The translations under genes were made by a program, and so were the position numbers. The notes beneath the pieces were generated by a model. It worked only from the letters and a program-made list of their open reading frames with translations, was not told the DNA's origin and did not search any database. From Actinomadura citrea (lineage in GTDB: Bacteria > Actinomycetota > Actinomycetes > Streptosporangiales > Streptosporangiaceae): a stretch of 64,000 bases of DNA. The stretch lies in the NCBI RefSeq assembly GCF_013409045.1, contig NZ_JACCBT010000001.1, positions 6,262,001 to 6,326,000 of the forward strand. The letters are read 5' to 3'. Below are positions 60,273 through 64,000 of this stretch, in pieces. Positions within the stretch are counted from its first letter, which is position 1. Each line of letters opens with the position of its first letter.

Positions 60273-60848
60273 ATGTCCGGCGATCGCCCCTCATGCACCT
60301 GCGTGATGTGCCGTGACTACGGCGACCGCGACCGGCTGGACAACTTCCAGCTCCGCACGATCGTGCACATCACCCAGTACGGCTGGAGCGTCGTCCTCGT
60401 CCAGCCGGACGACGACGGGCCCGGCTGGGCGTACACGGTCGGCCTGTGGCACAGCCACGGCGCCCCCGAGCTCGCGATGTTCGGCGGCGACGTGTACGAG
60501 ACGGAAGAGATCCTCAACATGCTCGGCGGAGAGACCGCCGAGGGCCGCGTCCCCGCGGACGGCGAGCGCCGCGACGGCGTCGTGCGGGGGCAGCAGGCGG
60601 CCTTCCGGGACGTCGACCCGCACTGGTTCGACGGGCTGTTCGGCGGCGCCGTGGCGTTCTACCGGCGTCCGCCGCTGCCGATCCTCCAGGTCGTGTGGCC
60701 CAACGGGGACGGCCTGTTCCCGTGGCAGCCCGGCACCGACCTGCCGTTCCGGCACGCCCAGCCGTGGCTGTGGCTCCATCCGCGGCAGCATCCGGGCGGC
60801 GCCTGGACGCGGCGGCTGTCCGACAAGCGGTCCGAGTGGCGACTCTGA
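60273..60848 (+). CDS. DUF4262 protein
   Basis: A 191-residue protein with the DUF4262 pattern: an N-terminal CTCVMC, the IVHITQYGWSVVLV strand, WAYTVGLWHSHGAPELAMFG and a late LPILQVVWPNGDGLFPW. Frequently found in actinomycetes; function unknown. No clear operon partner; the GNAT gene follows after 46 bases. Confidence 0.8.
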   Translation: MSGDRPSCTCVMCRDYGDRDRLDNFQLRTIVHITQYGWSVVLVQPDDDGPGWAYTVGLWHSHGAPELAMFGGDVYETEEILNMLGGETAEGRVPADGERRDGVVRGQQAAFRDVDPHWFDGLFGGAVAFYRRPPLPILQVVWPNGDGLFPWQPGTDLPFRHAQPWLWLHPRQHPGGAWTRRLSDKRSEWRL

Positions 60849-60894
60849 CGGCCGCTCCCGGGCCCGCCGGCCCGCGAGAGCATACGATCGGCGG

Positions 60895-61479
60895 GTGTAC
60901 GGGCCGATCGCCGACACCATCCGCACCCAGCGCCTCGTCCTGGAGCCGCTGGCGGTCCACCACGCGGACGAGATGGCCCCCGTTCTGGACGACCCGCGCC
61001 TGCACCGCCACATCGGCGGCGAGCCCCTCACGCGCGACGAGCTGCGCGCCCGCTACGCGCACCTGGTCGCCGGCCCGGCGCCCTACCACCAGGAGTGCTG
61101 GCTGAACTGGATCGTCCGCCGCGCCCGGGACGGGCAGGCCGTCGGCTACGTGCAGGCGACGGTCGCGCCGGCGCCGCCGGGGTTCGCCGTGACGCCCGCC
61201 GCGGCCGGGTCGACGATCACGCCGGGCCCGCCGCGGCCCGCCGCGTCGGTCGCCTGGGTGATCGGCATGCCGTACCAGGGGTTCGGGTTCGCCACCGAGG
61301 CCGCCCGCGCGCTGCTGGACTGGCTCGCGGCGCACGGCGTGCGCGACGTCGTCGCGACCGTCGCCCCGGACAACCGCGCGTCCGCGGCCGTCGCGTCCAG
61401 GATCGGGCTGCGCCGCACCGGGGAGACCCGCGACGAGGAGGTCGTCTGGCGCCTCCCCCGCGGGGCCGCGCGGGAATGA
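60895..61479 (+). CDS. GNAT-family N-acetyltransferase
   Basis: A 194-residue acetyltransferase of the RimJ/RimL type: TQRLVLEPLAVHHADEM at the start, VAWVIGMPYQGFGFATEAARALLDW containing the acetyl-CoA site (given here as the segment near residues 118-142), and a final strand VVWRLPR. The GTG at 60895 is probably leaderless: TACGAT at 60883-60888 ends 6 bases before it. Substrate unknown. Confidence 0.82.
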   Translation: MYGPIADTIRTQRLVLEPLAVHHADEMAPVLDDPRLHRHIGGEPLTRDELRARYAHLVAGPAPYHQECWLNWIVRRARDGQAVGYVQATVAPAPPGFAVTPAAAGSTITPGPPRPAASVAWVIGMPYQGFGFATEAARALLDWLAAHGVRDVVATVAPDNRASAAVASRIGLRRTGETRDEEVVWRLPRGAARE

Positions 61480-61572
61480 CACGCGCGCGGTGAGGGGCCG
61501 CGGCGCGCGGGGAAGGGAGCGGGTAGGCCACAATCGACGGGCCAGGACGAACCGGCCGAGGGGTGGAGGAGC

Positions 61573-63673
<2,101 letters not shown>

Positions 63674-63681
<8 letters not shown>

Positions 63682-63699
63682 GCCGCGGGGCTCACGCCC
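63674..63699. terminator. Bidirectional terminator over two convergent stop codons
   Basis: GGGCGTGAGCC (63674-63684) pairs perfectly with GGCTCACGCCC (63689-63699) across a GCGG loop. The stem contains the TGA of glgX and the TGA of the facing membrane-protein gene. Confidence 0.75.
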
Positions 63700-63997
63700 G
63701 GCCGACCTCCATCGCGGTCAGGAAGACCAGGACGAACGTCACGACCGCCACCGCGCCGTGGACGGCGACCGCCGCGGCCGGAAACGCCTGCTCGGCGCCC
63801 CTGGCGTGGCGGCCGCCGCGGCCGACGAGCCAGCGGGTGAACAGCAGCAGCCCCTGGAAGATGACGACGAGCAGGGCCGCGAAGGCGACCCAGGCGTAGG
63901 CGGCGTTCCCCGTGACGACGTAGGCGATCCACACGACCAGGCCCGCGACGGCCGAGAGCGGATGCCCCGCCACGACCAGACGCGGGAACCGCGTCAC
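63692..63997 (-). CDS. Small multi-pass membrane protein (possibly cut by window edge)
   Basis: About 101 residues with three hydrophobic segments (PLSAVAGLVVWIAYVV, AWVAFAALLVVIFQGLLLF, and AAVAVHGAVAVVTFVLVFL). The GTG at 63997 could be the start, but only three bases remain upstream, so the frame may continue outside. No family recognised. Confidence 0.6.
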   Translation of the reverse strand: MTRFPRLVVAGHPLSAVAGLVVWIAYVVTGNAAYAWVAFAALLVVIFQGLLLFTRWLVGRGGRHARGAEQAFPAAAVAVHGAVAVVTFVLVFLTAMEVGRA

Positions 63998-64000
63998 CTT

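Overview
The window is very GC-rich with Shine-Dalgarno-led, often GTG-started genes, a WhiB regulator, BldB/WhiJ-style XRE-DUF397 pairs, DUF574-type methyltransferases, an IdeR/DmdR-type iron box and a SirA/CysH sulfur operon. This points to a filamentous actinomycete; my guess is a Thermomonosporaceae relative such as Actinomadura, which is inference only.

Layout. 1-23082 is chromosome backbone: TetR/MFS/GDSL, a bifunctional exonuclease-polymerase, a metallophosphoesterase, a glycerol-phosphate cluster (diacylglycerol kinase, AGPS-like flavoprotein, TetR, GlpD) in the same order as Mycobacterium Rv2249c-Rv2252, an iron-boxed sucrase/ferredoxin-like gene, a WhiB gene, a phosphoribosyltransferase/phosphotriesterase/YihY run, and an assimilatory sulfite operon (leader peptide, sulfite reductase, zinc ribbon, CysH, sirohydrochlorin chelatase). 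It ends in an AidB-like acyl-CoA dehydrogenase.

About 22.71-48.98 kb is an integrated mobile island. It sits inside the AidB-like coding sequence. A 22-bp direct repeat (22709-22730 and 48956-48977) marks the junctions, a tyrosine recombinase lies beside the right one, and the last 372 bp of the host gene are present twice (about 38 mismatches, no gaps, by hand count). The left copy completes the host ORF; the right copy is a displaced 3' end without a 5' part. Cargo: a MobC remnant with no relaxase, an ATPase/XRE/DUF397 regulatory trio, two large TPR-CHAT caspase-like proteins with a membrane protein and a small Cys-containing protein, a STAND NTPase with a C-terminal PD-(D/E)XK nuclease signature plus a divergent partner, and a tightly overlapping three-gene operon built around a DUF559-nuclease/DEAH-helicase fusion. 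I read this as a defence island with three distinct candidate conflict systems.

49.3-64.0 kb is backbone again: an unusual two-gene operon (Ser/Thr-rich protein plus a protein with a PD-(D/E)XK signature), two DUF574 methyltransferases, an SDR divergent from an ECF41/SigJ sigma factor with a textbook autoregulatory promoter, a TetR/Ohr pair with two palindromic operators, a lipoprotein-like membrane protein, DUF4262, GNAT and GlgX. No tRNA, rRNA or CRISPR array was seen.
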